Shown one piece after another: positions 28,973 through 37,313 of a stretch of 64,000 nucleotides of DNA; position 1 is the stretch's first letter; every line of letters begins with the position of its first letter. The position numbers and the translations under genes are program-made. The notes under the pieces are model-generated. The model saw only the letters and a list, made by a program, of their open reading frames with translations, had not been told where the DNA came from and did not search any database. Origin of the DNA: Spartobacteria bacterium (GTDB taxonomy: Bacteria; Verrucomicrobiota; Verrucomicrobiia; Chthoniobacterales; UBA10450); the NCBI GenBank assembly GCA_003134785.1, contig PLCN01000002.1:310219-374218 (forward strand), read 5' to 3'.

Positions 28973-29331
28973 AACAAATGAGTTTGAGGGGAACAGAAAA
29001 AAAGGACCTTGCCTAACGAAACCTTAAGCTAAACCTAATATCCACTTTGGGATGTTGGCGTGTGCCCGTTACCTAACCTGATCGGCCTCACTGCCAGTTC
29101 GACGCTTTAGATTGGGCCACGCCTACGTTCCTCTTCCATCGATCGCATTGATCATATGGTCCGGCTACTGCCGTGACGGATAGGAGTAAGAGCCGCTGGA
29201 AACACAAAACCCAACGAGCCACAGGAAGAGGAGGCGTCTCCAAGATTAACTCAAACCACTTACCAACCCAAAACCAATGAACTAGAACGAACCCCATACC
29301 CTGCATCCACGCTTGACTTCCTATATAGGGG

Positions 29332-30657
29332 TTAGGTCTTTTTCATTCGAGCCAGGGCTTCCGCGAACAGACTCTGCACGTCCTCCAATCGGGTTGAAGG
29401 GTCGTTGTTGTAATCCATGAGTCGGTGATGATAATTGCGTCCCTCAGATCGTTCGTCCACGATTTGCCGCACCAACTCAAGCGCCGGGCGACGGTGGTGG
29501 AAACCGCCAGTCACCTCCGTGCTCGCTCGCTGGACCGCACAATAAATACTCCACTTTGTATCGGTCGGGGCGCACTTGCGAGTGTCGCTGCGGTTCCAAG
29601 CTGCTTCTGTAGAAAGGATGGCTGCGGCGCGCTGCACGATCTCGCGGTCCAAGTCATTCGGCGGAACGGGATGCGAAGTATCGATCTGGAAGCTCACCAC
29701 CCTAGCCCTAGCCGTGAATCCGGAGATTGGGAACCATCCGTATTCAGATCTCAGTACCCCCGATCCTTTGTCATATATCTCGAGTTCGAGAGGCCAGTTT
29801 GGAGAACCTGATTCCGTCATATCGCCTGCCCAGACTGTTGTCGGATTCCCGCTCTTGCGCCACACTCCGGTTGTGACCGCTTTGGCCGGCGCGATTGTCA
29901 GCTTCCGGTTTTCTCCGAAGAGAGATCCACACGAACCTTCCCATGATTTTTCGCCGGGATGGAACTCGCAAGCGGCAAGCGACTGAGGCGTACCGCCCGA
30001 GTCCGGCCGCGCCTGGTCTGCCCCGTCGATCAACAAGAATTCCTGCTGGAGGATGGCGTCACTAAGACCGGGATTCAGATTTTGGACGTAGGAACCTCTG
30101 GTGATGAGTTTGCGTCCAGAAGCCAGAATCCTGGGGCCGGGAACACGGCCGGCGTTGATCCCGTCGCGCAGTTCGGTGTCCCCATCAATGCCGGAGTGGC
30201 CGAGATTGCGCACCGTCGTGAAACCACTCTCCAAGTCTTCGCGAGCTGATTGCGCGCCCACTAGCACGCGTTTGCGTGGCGACTCGATGACGGCGAGCAA
30301 TATTCCCGGAGCGAACAGTCCGTTAAAATGGCGCTGCTGTTCCAGTTCCGGCGGCACAATGATGTCGAGAAATAAGTGGGTGTGACTGTCGATCAGTCCG
30401 GGCAGCAGCGTTGCGCTGCCCAGGTCGATTGTCTTGGCGCCTGCCGGCGGCTGTATCTGCGCGAGCGGACCGACTTCCTTGATCTTGCCGTTTTCAATCA
30501 GCACGCTGGCGGGCGAGAGCACATTTCCAGTGCGGGGATCAAGGAGGCGGCCAGCTTTAACTAGAGTTACAGGAGCGGACGGTTGGCCCGTGACGTGCCC
30601 GGCGGTAAGGATTGAGAACGCTAGTGCCAACAATAGGAAGGTTCGTATTTGATTCAT
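29332..30657 (-). CDS. Chimeric secreted protein: N-terminal amidohydrolase half fused to an unrelated C-terminal domain
   Basis: N-term VTLVKAGRLLDPRTGNVLSPASVLIENGKIKEVGP...TLLPGLIDSHTHLFLD; C-term FHPGEKSWEGSCGSLFGENRKLTIAPAKAVTTGVWRKSG...VQRASTEVTGGFHHRRPALELVRQIVDERSEGRNYHHRLMDYNNDPSTRLEDVQSLFAEAL. Confidence 0.75.
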   Translation of the reverse strand: MNQIRTFLLLALAFSILTAGHVTGQPSAPVTLVKAGRLLDPRTGNVLSPASVLIENGKIKEVGPLAQIQPPAGAKTIDLGSATLLPGLIDSHTHLFLDIIVPPELEQQRHFNGLFAPGILLAVIESPRKRVLVGAQSAREDLESGFTTVRNLGHSGIDGDTELRDGINAGRVPGPRILASGRKLITRGSYVQNLNPGLSDAILQQEFLLIDGADQARPDSGGTPQSLAACEFHPGEKSWEGSCGSLFGENRKLTIAPAKAVTTGVWRKSGNPTTVWAGDMTESGSPNWPLELEIYDKGSGVLRSEYGWFPISGFTARARVVSFQIDTSHPVPPNDLDREIVQRAAAILSTEAAWNRSDTRKCAPTDTKWSIYCAVQRASTEVTGGFHHRRPALELVRQIVDERSEGRNYHHRLMDYNNDPSTRLEDVQSLFAEALARMKKT

Positions 30658-30777
30658 TGTAGTTAGTCTCGTTAGGCGGAGTTATTCGAATGGGCCGCAT
30701 GGACGAACTCGCCAATAGCTTTGAATGTTGTCCAACGGGTTATCGTAAAAAAGGAAGTGAGCGCTCGACTGAATCTC
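30622..30777. repeat. Dispersed direct duplication, copy 1 (leader plus signal-peptide start)
   Basis: tagtgccaacaataggaaggttcgtatttgattcattgtagttagtctcgttaggcggagttattcgaatg... nearly identical to 32133-32287. Confidence 0.92.
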
Positions 30778-30833
30778 CGAGCGATTTTCGAGATTGATGA
30801 CAAAGTGTCCCTCCGAGCCTAGTACGCTCTTTA

Positions 30834-32168
30834 TCAACGCGCCGCATTTAGCTGCTTGAGTACATCCTGCACGCCGCTACGAATCTCGGCCCGCCGCTGC
30901 TCGGTATCGGACCACGACGACAGAGGCGCTTTGTGAGAATCAATCATGGCCAGTGCCTTTTCGGCGTACTGACGTGCCAGGTCTTTCTGTCCATCTTTCA
31001 AATAGGCATCGGCCAGGTTATAGTGCGCGTCCGCAGAGTCCGGATAAGCGAGAAGGTTGAGCTTGAAGATCTCGATCGCTGCGTTTATTTGCATCTTGGC
31101 CTCGCGCAACTGGCCAGCCTTCCTCTTCGACTCGCCTTCGCGCACATGGTCTTCGCCTATGATGTCGACGTTAACTTCCGGCAACAACTGCGCCTGGGGA
31201 TCTCTCCGCCGGGCTTCCATCAGTCGCTGCTTGATGCGCGCGACTCCTTCGGACGTCCAGAGTTGATTGAGGATTGCCGCAGATGCCAAGGCGTCCGCTG
31301 GTGCGTGCCCCGGCGTTTTAATCAGCGTGGTTATAAGCCAATCCACGATGATGCCGGACAGCTCCGGATGAACTTTGAACATGTCGGTTCCGTGGCCGCC
31401 CTTGGCGGAAACTTTGCTGGCATCGCTGGTTTCATACCATATCCAGGGCGCGTCTTGTGCAGCCGAATAGTGCACGAACTTCTTTCCCGGGCTGGAGGAG
31501 GTGATGTAGAGCCATTCCATCGCCTCGACCGTGGGAGGGTATTCGTCGTCGTCGGCCACGACGAACAGTCCGGGCAGTTGTGACGCCTCCCGCAGGAATT
31601 GCAGACCGTCTTGGAGGGTCTCTCCGGAAAGCAATACCAGCGATTTCACTTCAGCTGAGTGTCGACGCGCTACTTCGACGGAAGGAAGGACGCCGAACCA
31701 CCCGGCTCCTCCCACGCCGATGACATCGCGCTTCACGCCCGGCTGCGAAACCAAGTATTGAAACGCTGTGTCAACGTCGCTAGGCCACATCGTTTGTGCC
31801 TTTGCCTTCTCCGCGTCCGTCAGCTTCGTATAAGGCCCGCCGCTCTCGCCAAACCCGCGCATATCGAGTGTAAGCGTATTGATTCCAGCCGCAGCCAGTT
31901 GTCCGGCCAGATCATCCCAGGACTTACGCGTCCGGTTGATCTGATGCAGCAGCAGCACACCGGGACCTGGTTTGGCCGCTGCAAAGTAGCTTCCCTTCAG
32001 GATCGTCCCATCCGGAGCCTTTAGTTCGACTAGACGTCCAGCCGGTAGTTGCTGCGCCTGTGGCGCCGGAGTAGCGCTCGGCGTCGCGGTGCTCTTTGTT
32101 TCTTGTCCCAGGGCGCCGGCGGTGAAGATGGTTAGTGCCAACAATAGGAAGGTTCGTATTTGATTCAT
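30834..32168 (-). CDS. Secreted alpha/beta hydrolase with C-terminal TPR-like region
   Basis: GRLVELKAPDGTILKGSYFAAAKPGPGVLLLHQINRTRKSWDDLAGQLAAAGINTLTLDMRGFGESGG; TPR-like IFKLNLLAYPDSADAHYNLADAYLKDGQKDLARQYAEKALAM. Confidence 0.85.
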   Translation of the reverse strand: MNQIRTFLLLALTIFTAGALGQETKSTATPSATPAPQAQQLPAGRLVELKAPDGTILKGSYFAAAKPGPGVLLLHQINRTRKSWDDLAGQLAAAGINTLTLDMRGFGESGGPYTKLTDAEKAKAQTMWPSDVDTAFQYLVSQPGVKRDVIGVGGAGWFGVLPSVEVARRHSAEVKSLVLLSGETLQDGLQFLREASQLPGLFVVADDDEYPPTVEAMEWLYITSSSPGKKFVHYSAAQDAPWIWYETSDASKVSAKGGHGTDMFKVHPELSGIIVDWLITTLIKTPGHAPADALASAAILNQLWTSEGVARIKQRLMEARRRDPQAQLLPEVNVDIIGEDHVREGESKRKAGQLREAKMQINAAIEIFKLNLLAYPDSADAHYNLADAYLKDGQKDLARQYAEKALAMIDSHKAPLSSWSDTEQRRAEIRSGVQDVLKQLNAAR

Positions 32169-32287
32169 TGTAGTTAGTCTCGTTAGGCGGAGTTATTCGA
32201 ATGCGTCGCATGGACGAACTCGCCAATAGCTTTGAATGTCTCCACCGGGTTATCGTAAAAAAGGAAGTGAGCGCTCGACGGAATCTC
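32133..32287. repeat. Dispersed direct duplication, copy 2
   Basis: Same block as 30622-30777, with small differences (atgtctccaccggg versus atgttgtccaacggg). Confidence 0.92.
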
Positions 32288-32392
32288 AGTGAATGACCTG
32301 GATGGAACTTGCCCGGAGCGTGGGCAAATAGGAGAGCGTGCGTTTTTCCCGGATAGCAATTGGGCCGCGATCTGGCTGTCGGTTTGAGCCAC
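32183..32392 (-). pseudogene. C-terminal remnant of an alpha/beta-hydrolase-like gene
   Basis: ...RSFTEIPSSAHFLFYDNPVETFKAIGEFVHATHSNNSA* resembles a hydrolase C-terminus; no catalytic core. Confidence 0.45.
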
Positions 32393-32442
32393 GAGACTGA
32401 CAGCTGATTAACAATGATGGCCTCCGACGGTCGCGCGCGGGG

Positions 32443-35160
32443 CTATTCATATCTGAGAGCGATGATAGGATCGACGCGCATGGCGCGGCGCGCCGGGACG
32501 TAACAGGCTACTAGAGCGACGCCCATAAGAAGGAGTGCAACTCCAGCGAAAGTAGGAGGATCGGTCGGCCTTACTCCGTAAAGGAGCCCGGCCATTAAGT
32601 GCGATACGATTAGCGCACCCACCAATCCAACCGCCGCGCCCGTAACAGCGAGGCGCACTCCCTGACCCATCACCAGGCGCATGACATCAACCCTCTCCGC
32701 ACCTAAAGCGAGTCGGATCCCAATCTCGTGAGTGCGCTCGCTGACGATGTACGAAATCACTCCGTAAATTCCAAGCCCGGCCAGCACCAGCGCGGTCAGC
32801 GCGAAGAGCGCGACGATTTCCATCAGGAATCGCCTCTGAGCAAGAGACGCGGAGACGGTGTCGTTCAGCATCTCGGCGCCGAAAACGGGAAGCGTTGGAT
32901 CGACCGATTGCACTTGCGTGCGCACCTGATCCAGAACCGCTGCGGCGTCCACGTTACCACGCAAAAATATCGCCAGATGGTGCGCGACGCGGCGCGACAC
33001 CGTCTGATACAGACTGGTATAAATTTCCGGAACTCTTGCGTTCTCCAGCGATTCGGTTCGAGCATCCGCGATAATGCCGACGACGGTGGCCCAGGAGGGA
33101 TCCGATGGAGAGAGCTTCAGATGTTTTCCCACCGGATCCTCGTTAGGCCAGTAAGTCTGCGCCATCGTCTCATTGATCACCGCGACCTCCGGCGCGTTTT
33201 CGTTGTCGAAGTCACTCAAGAGACGCCCGCGTAGCAGCGTCATGCCCAGCAAGTGAAAATATTCCGGCGTGACGACCGAAGCATCGACCAAAGGAGACCG
33301 GTCGGCGCCTGTCTCGCGGCCTTCCAGGATCAGCGGGACCGGCGGAGTTTGATTGTCTCGGTCATGTCCCAATGGAACCGCGCCGAAATCACCAATGGCC
33401 GCTTCTTCTACTCCGGGCAGCGCTCTGTTACGCCGCAGTATTTCGCGGACGAACGCCGCCTGCTGGGAAACCGTTGCGTAGAGGTCGGCCTTGGGATCAT
33501 TCGGATAAGGCAACCTCGTCCTGACTGTCATCACACTCTGTGGATTGAATCCCAGCCGCGCATTTAGTAAGTCCCAGAAGCTGCGCAGGAGAAGACTCGC
33601 AGTAATCATCAGGACCAACGAAAGGGCAAACTCCGTTACTACCAGTGCGCGCCGCGTGCGTGACTGTCGCCGCGACCCGGTAGAACTCCGCCCTTCCAGT
33701 TTGAGCGTATGAGTTAAGTCAAGCTGTGTCGCCTGCAACGCGGGAGCCAGACCGAAGATCACTCCGGCGCCGAGAGAGGCGCCGAGCGCGAAAAGCAAAA
33801 CAGGCCAGCTAATCGATAGGTCATTGAGCCGCGGCAGACTTTCTGGCACGAGTCGCGCGAGAAAGTCCTTCGTCAGAAAAAGAATCGTTAGGCCGGCTAT
33901 TCCGCCGAGCAGGGAAAGAACTAAACTCTCCGTTAACATCTGACGCGTTAATCGCTCCCGTCCGGCCCCGAGTGCCTGGCGAACGGCCATCTCCCGTCCT
34001 CTTGCGCTGGCGCGTGCGAGCAGAAGATTGGCCACGTTCACGCAGCCGATCAGCAACACCAATCCCACGGCGCCGAGTAGTAGAACCAACGGCTGGCGAA
34101 CATTGCCGACCACGATCTCCTTGAGCGGCAACAACCGCACTCTCCAACCGCTCTGCAGTGGGTAATCGGCGGGGAATTGTTTCTGCAACGATGCGACGAG
34201 CGCGTCTACCCGGCTTTGCGCCTCGGGAATCGTTAGTCCGGGCTTTAGACGGGCGATTGCGGTCGGAAGGTTCCGTCGGTTTCGCGGCGGGTGATCAGCC
34301 AATGGCGGGCCGTAAAAACTGGTAGCGGCCCAGATTTCAATATTGCGATCTCTGGTTGTTCCCCCTGGCGCCTGAAAACCCGGTGGCATGACGCCGATGA
34401 TTCGATACAAGTCGGTGTCCATTCGCACACTTTTGCCGAGGACATGCAGATCGCTCGCGAAGTCCCGCTTCCACATGGCGTCGCTGATGACGACTTCCTC
34501 CGTGAAACCGGGCCTATGATCCTCGGGATTGAAGGTGCGGCCCAACTGCGGTTTTACGCACAGCAGCGCAAAATAATCCGGTGCGACGATGAGCAAGCTG
34601 ACGCGCGCAGGTCGCGATGAGCCTGTAAGATTGTTGTCATCGTACCAGGTCGGCGATACGTATTCGAAAATTCCGGAATGCTGCAGGTCCTGCCATTCGG
34701 GCTCGGACATTCCCACATCCTGCGCGCCCACGCCCGGAAGATCATCCGCGATGCTAACCAGCTGTTCCGATTGTGGGTATGGCAGTGGGTGTAAAAGCGT
34801 GGCGTCGACGACACTGAAAATGGCCGTCGTCGCTCCAACGCCCAGTGCAATTGTCAGGATGACGATGGCTGTGAAGCCGGGAGATTTGCGTATCATCCGA
34901 AGGCTGTAACGAACGTCCTGGACGAGATTTTCGAGGAACAACATTCGTCTCTCTTCTCGAAACTGTTCTTTAACCGCCTCTACCGCACCGAACTTCAACA
35001 CCGCCTGGCGTCGCGCCTCGCCCGGCGACATCCCAGATCGAACATTTTCAGCGGTCTGCAGAGCGAGATGTTCCTCAATCTCGTCCTTCATTCGTTCGTC
35101 ATCTCGCCGCCTCGCCACCGTGTTGACCAGACGCATGAGGAACCGCCGCAGAGGTCTCAT
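32443..35160 (-). CDS. ADOP-type ABC transporter permease (FtsX/MacB, duplicated)
   Basis: MRPLRRFLMRLVNTVARRRDDERMKDEIEEHLALQTAENVRSGMSPGEARRQAVLKFGAVEAVKEQFREERRMLFLENLVQDVRYSLRMIRKSPGFTAIVILTIALGVGATTAIFSVVDATLLHPLPY. Confidence 0.94.
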   Translation of the reverse strand: MRPLRRFLMRLVNTVARRRDDERMKDEIEEHLALQTAENVRSGMSPGEARRQAVLKFGAVEAVKEQFREERRMLFLENLVQDVRYSLRMIRKSPGFTAIVILTIALGVGATTAIFSVVDATLLHPLPYPQSEQLVSIADDLPGVGAQDVGMSEPEWQDLQHSGIFEYVSPTWYDDNNLTGSSRPARVSLLIVAPDYFALLCVKPQLGRTFNPEDHRPGFTEEVVISDAMWKRDFASDLHVLGKSVRMDTDLYRIIGVMPPGFQAPGGTTRDRNIEIWAATSFYGPPLADHPPRNRRNLPTAIARLKPGLTIPEAQSRVDALVASLQKQFPADYPLQSGWRVRLLPLKEIVVGNVRQPLVLLLGAVGLVLLIGCVNVANLLLARASARGREMAVRQALGAGRERLTRQMLTESLVLSLLGGIAGLTILFLTKDFLARLVPESLPRLNDLSISWPVLLFALGASLGAGVIFGLAPALQATQLDLTHTLKLEGRSSTGSRRQSRTRRALVVTEFALSLVLMITASLLLRSFWDLLNARLGFNPQSVMTVRTRLPYPNDPKADLYATVSQQAAFVREILRRNRALPGVEEAAIGDFGAVPLGHDRDNQTPPVPLILEGRETGADRSPLVDASVVTPEYFHLLGMTLLRGRLLSDFDNENAPEVAVINETMAQTYWPNEDPVGKHLKLSPSDPSWATVVGIIADARTESLENARVPEIYTSLYQTVSRRVAHHLAIFLRGNVDAAAVLDQVRTQVQSVDPTLPVFGAEMLNDTVSASLAQRRFLMEIVALFALTALVLAGLGIYGVISYIVSERTHEIGIRLALGAERVDVMRLVMGQGVRLAVTGAAVGLVGALIVSHLMAGLLYGVRPTDPPTFAGVALLLMGVALVACYVPARRAMRVDPIIALRYE

Positions 35161-35504
35161 GTCAGATCCTCCGCTTTCGCGTCGAAGAACCGACCGATGA
35201 TTGCGGCCGTTTGCTCCCAATCCCGTGTCTCCGCTCGCAGCTGTTTGCGTCCGGCGCGTGTCAGCCGATAGAAGCGTGCTCTGCGGTTATTCTCTGATGC
35301 ACCTAACTCCGACGCGATGGCACCTTCCTGTTCCAGCCTCAAGAGGACGGGATACAAAGTGCCTTGATTCACGGCCAGGACATCTCCGCTAATCTGCTCG
35401 ATCCGCCGGGCGATTCCGTAGCCGTGGACTGGTCCCATGACATCAAGAGTCTTGAGGACCATGAGCGCGAGCGTGCCTTGCAGAACTTCAGTTTTTTGTT
35501 TCAT
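35157..35504 (-). CDS. PadR-family transcriptional regulator
   Basis: MKQKTEVLQGTLALMVLKTLDVMGPVHGYGIARRIEQISGDVLAVNQGTLYPVLLRLEQEGAIASELG...RARFYRLTRAGRKQL; overlaps the downstream ADOP start by 4 nt (ATGA). Confidence 0.95.
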   Translation of the reverse strand: MKQKTEVLQGTLALMVLKTLDVMGPVHGYGIARRIEQISGDVLAVNQGTLYPVLLRLEQEGAIASELGASENNRRARFYRLTRAGRKQLRAETRDWEQTAAIIGRFFDAKAEDLT

Positions 35505-35661
35505 AGCACCGACATTTTGGTTTCCAACAGGAAGAGTAGCACACGTTCTGTGGGAAAACAACAGGTCGCTTTTGCTATGCGGTCCCGTGGCCGTTTATCG
35601 GTTTTGAACTGGCCATCTTGTTGGCGTTGCGGCAGCGGTCATGGTGCTCGTATCGGTTCAT

Positions 35662-35689
35662 TGCGGAATGCGGAATGCGGAATGCCGAA
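35662..35689. repeat. GCGGAAT 7-nt tandem repeat, copy 1
   Basis: gcggaatgcggaatgcggaatgccgaa; related tract at 36864-36890. Confidence 0.8.
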
Positions 35690-35699
35690 CGAGCCAAAC

Positions 35700-35893
35700 T
35701 GGGGCGGGGCAAGCCCGGCCGGAGGATTTGGATGATCTGGCGGTGATTGCGCGGCGGAAAAACGAGCCCACGATTCCGCTCGCAGAGATCATACGCCGCT
35801 TGAAGAGCCATGGCGTAATACGCCGTTGAGTTCCGCCGCTCGGCGGCTCGCCACAATTTCCTTGCGCACATGGCACGCGCGCGGCTTAAGTGA
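35700..35893 (+). pseudogene. Decayed RelBE-like toxin-antitoxin relic
   Basis: Antitoxin-like tail EDLDDLAVIARRKNEPTIPLAEIIRRLKSHGVIRR* overlapping ATG GCG TAA TAC GCC GTT GAG TTC CGC CGC TCG GCG GCT CGC (MA*YAVEFRRSAARHNF...), a RelE-like N-terminus with a stop at codon 3. Confidence 0.45.
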
Positions 35894-35898
35894 ACGAC

Positions 35899-36066
35899 AT
35901 GGTCGCGGTCATCGCCAGGCGCAATCCCTCACAAGTGAAAACCGAGCTGCGCGCGATGAAGAAGGCCGGCACCGAAATCAGCAAGTCGCCAGCCACGGCG
36001 CGCGCCTTCCTGCGCAAGAACGGCTTCATCACCAAAGCGAACAAGGTCAGTAAACACTACCGTTAG
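35899..36066 (+). CDS. Small basic protein (55 aa), candidate antitoxin/partner
   Basis: MVAVIARRNPSQVKTELRAMKKAGTEISKSPATARAFLRKNGFITKANKVSKHYR*, 8 nt upstream of the next ORF; too short for the supplied track. Confidence 0.55.
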   Translation: MVAVIARRNPSQVKTELRAMKKAGTEISKSPATARAFLRKNGFITKANKVSKHYR

Positions 36067-36074
36067 GCCGGTCG

Positions 36075-36677
36075 ATGTTTGCGACCTCGTTTGTCCTCGG
36101 CTATCACGGCTGCGACATGGAGGTCGGCGAGCACATCCTGCGTAGCGATGACCATGTCGGCATCAGCAGCAACCGCTACGACTGGCTCGGTGCGGGAGCG
36201 TATTTTTGGGAAAACAGCCCAGAGCGTGCGCGCACATGGGCTGAGTTCCTGACGAAGCATCCGCCCGACCCCAAGCGGCGAATCTCCGAACCGTTTGTGA
36301 TCGGCGCGATTATTGATCTCGGGAACTGTCTCGATCTGACCGATGCCAGCTCGCTCGAGATCGTCCGCAGTGGCTATGATGAATTCCTGCGGGCTAACGC
36401 TATCGCGGGATCAGAGTTGCCGACGAATGAGCCAGCGCATGGGGACGACGGGGATCTCGTGAAACGGCACCTCGATTGTGCAGTGATTAATTTCGTTCAT
36501 CTGCTGAGGGAGCGCGAGCGTCTGAAACCATTCGATAGCGTGCGAGGTGTCTTCACGGAGGGTGGTCCCCTTTATCCCGGTGCGAACATCATGGCTAAAA
36601 CGCATGTGCAGGTTTGCGTTCGCGATCCAAAGGCAAGGATCAGAGGTTATTTTCGACCGCTGGCCGGCAGCTCCTAG
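36075..36677 (+). CDS. Putative ADP-ribosyltransferase-like (DUF3990-like) protein, candidate toxin
   Basis: LGYHGCDMEVGEHILRSDDHVGISSNRYDWLGAGAYFWENSPERARTWAEFL follows the ART-like HGxD...GxYFxxxxxxAxxWA arrangement. Confidence 0.5.
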   Translation: MFATSFVLGYHGCDMEVGEHILRSDDHVGISSNRYDWLGAGAYFWENSPERARTWAEFLTKHPPDPKRRISEPFVIGAIIDLGNCLDLTDASSLEIVRSGYDEFLRANAIAGSELPTNEPAHGDDGDLVKRHLDCAVINFVHLLRERERLKPFDSVRGVFTEGGPLYPGANIMAKTHVQVCVRDPKARIRGYFRPLAGSS

Positions 36678-36721
36678 CTAGCCAGCGGTAAGGCTCACTC
36701 CCGCCCAAACGGGCAGTCGTC

Positions 36722-36860
36722 TTATTGAATGAACCGGATCGTCATGGGGTAGCGATAGAATTTTCCGTCGCTCGCCTCGATGGAGGCGATGATGGCGAAG
36801 ACAACGTTCAGGACCCAAAGGATGGCCAGGAAAACAAAGCCGACCAGGATCAGGCAAGAG
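36722..36860 (-). pseudogene. C-terminal fragment of a DUF4870-like membrane protein
   Basis: CLILVGFVFLAILWVLNVVFAIIASIEASDGKFYRYPMTIRFIQ*; upstream coding replaced by GCGGAAT repeat (translated FRNPHSAFS). Confidence 0.6.
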
Positions 36861-36863
36861 AAG

Positions 36864-36890
36864 GCGGAATGCGGATTGCGGAATGCGGAA
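36864..36890. repeat. GCGGAAT 7-nt tandem repeat, copy 2
   Basis: ggcggaatgcggattgcggaatgcgga, same orientation as 35662. Confidence 0.8.
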
Positions 36891-36973
36891 AAAAGGGAGG
36901 GCAGCTTAGCTCGCGGGCGTCGTATCGGAATTCGAATATCTTGAAATTGACCTCCGAAGCGCGAGGGTGCGCG

Positions 36974-37267
36974 GTGAAGAAATCGAGCAAACTCCGCCGA
37001 GATTCTGTTTCGCCTTTTCGAGACAAGCTTTGGACCCTGTTCCAAGAATTAGCCAAGGGAATGGACGGCGCGGATGTCGTGATCGCCCTCAAGCAAGCGG
37101 GCGAAGAAATCTGGGCGGTGGGCATCGACGACACCTACAGCAGCATGAGTCACCAGGATGACGAGCCTCTCGGCAACGCTTTCGATATCACCTGGCTCAC
37201 CGTCGTCTGCATCAAGCTCAAAGAGATGAAGCAAGGAAAGAAGCCGAAGGTTCGCATCCACTCTTAG
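36974..37267 (+). CDS. Hypothetical protein
   Basis: From GTG: VKKSSKLRRDSVSPFRDKLWTLFQELAKGMDGADVVIALKQAGEEIWAVGIDDTYSSMSHQDDEPLGNAFDITWLTVVCIKLKEMKQGKKPKVRIHS. Confidence 0.5.
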   Translation: MKKSSKLRRDSVSPFRDKLWTLFQELAKGMDGADVVIALKQAGEEIWAVGIDDTYSSMSHQDDEPLGNAFDITWLTVVCIKLKEMKQGKKPKVRIHS

Positions 37268-37313
37268 GGACGAAGATATTTCGCCTCGTGCCTTCTTTGC
37301 ACCGGCGACGCTG

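Noticed and set aside
29020-29330. Intergenic region after the IS110 element as an ncRNA or IS right end
   Set aside because: No strong hairpin, terminal repeat or conserved motif recognised other than one CCTAACGA site; element boundary cannot be set from one copy.
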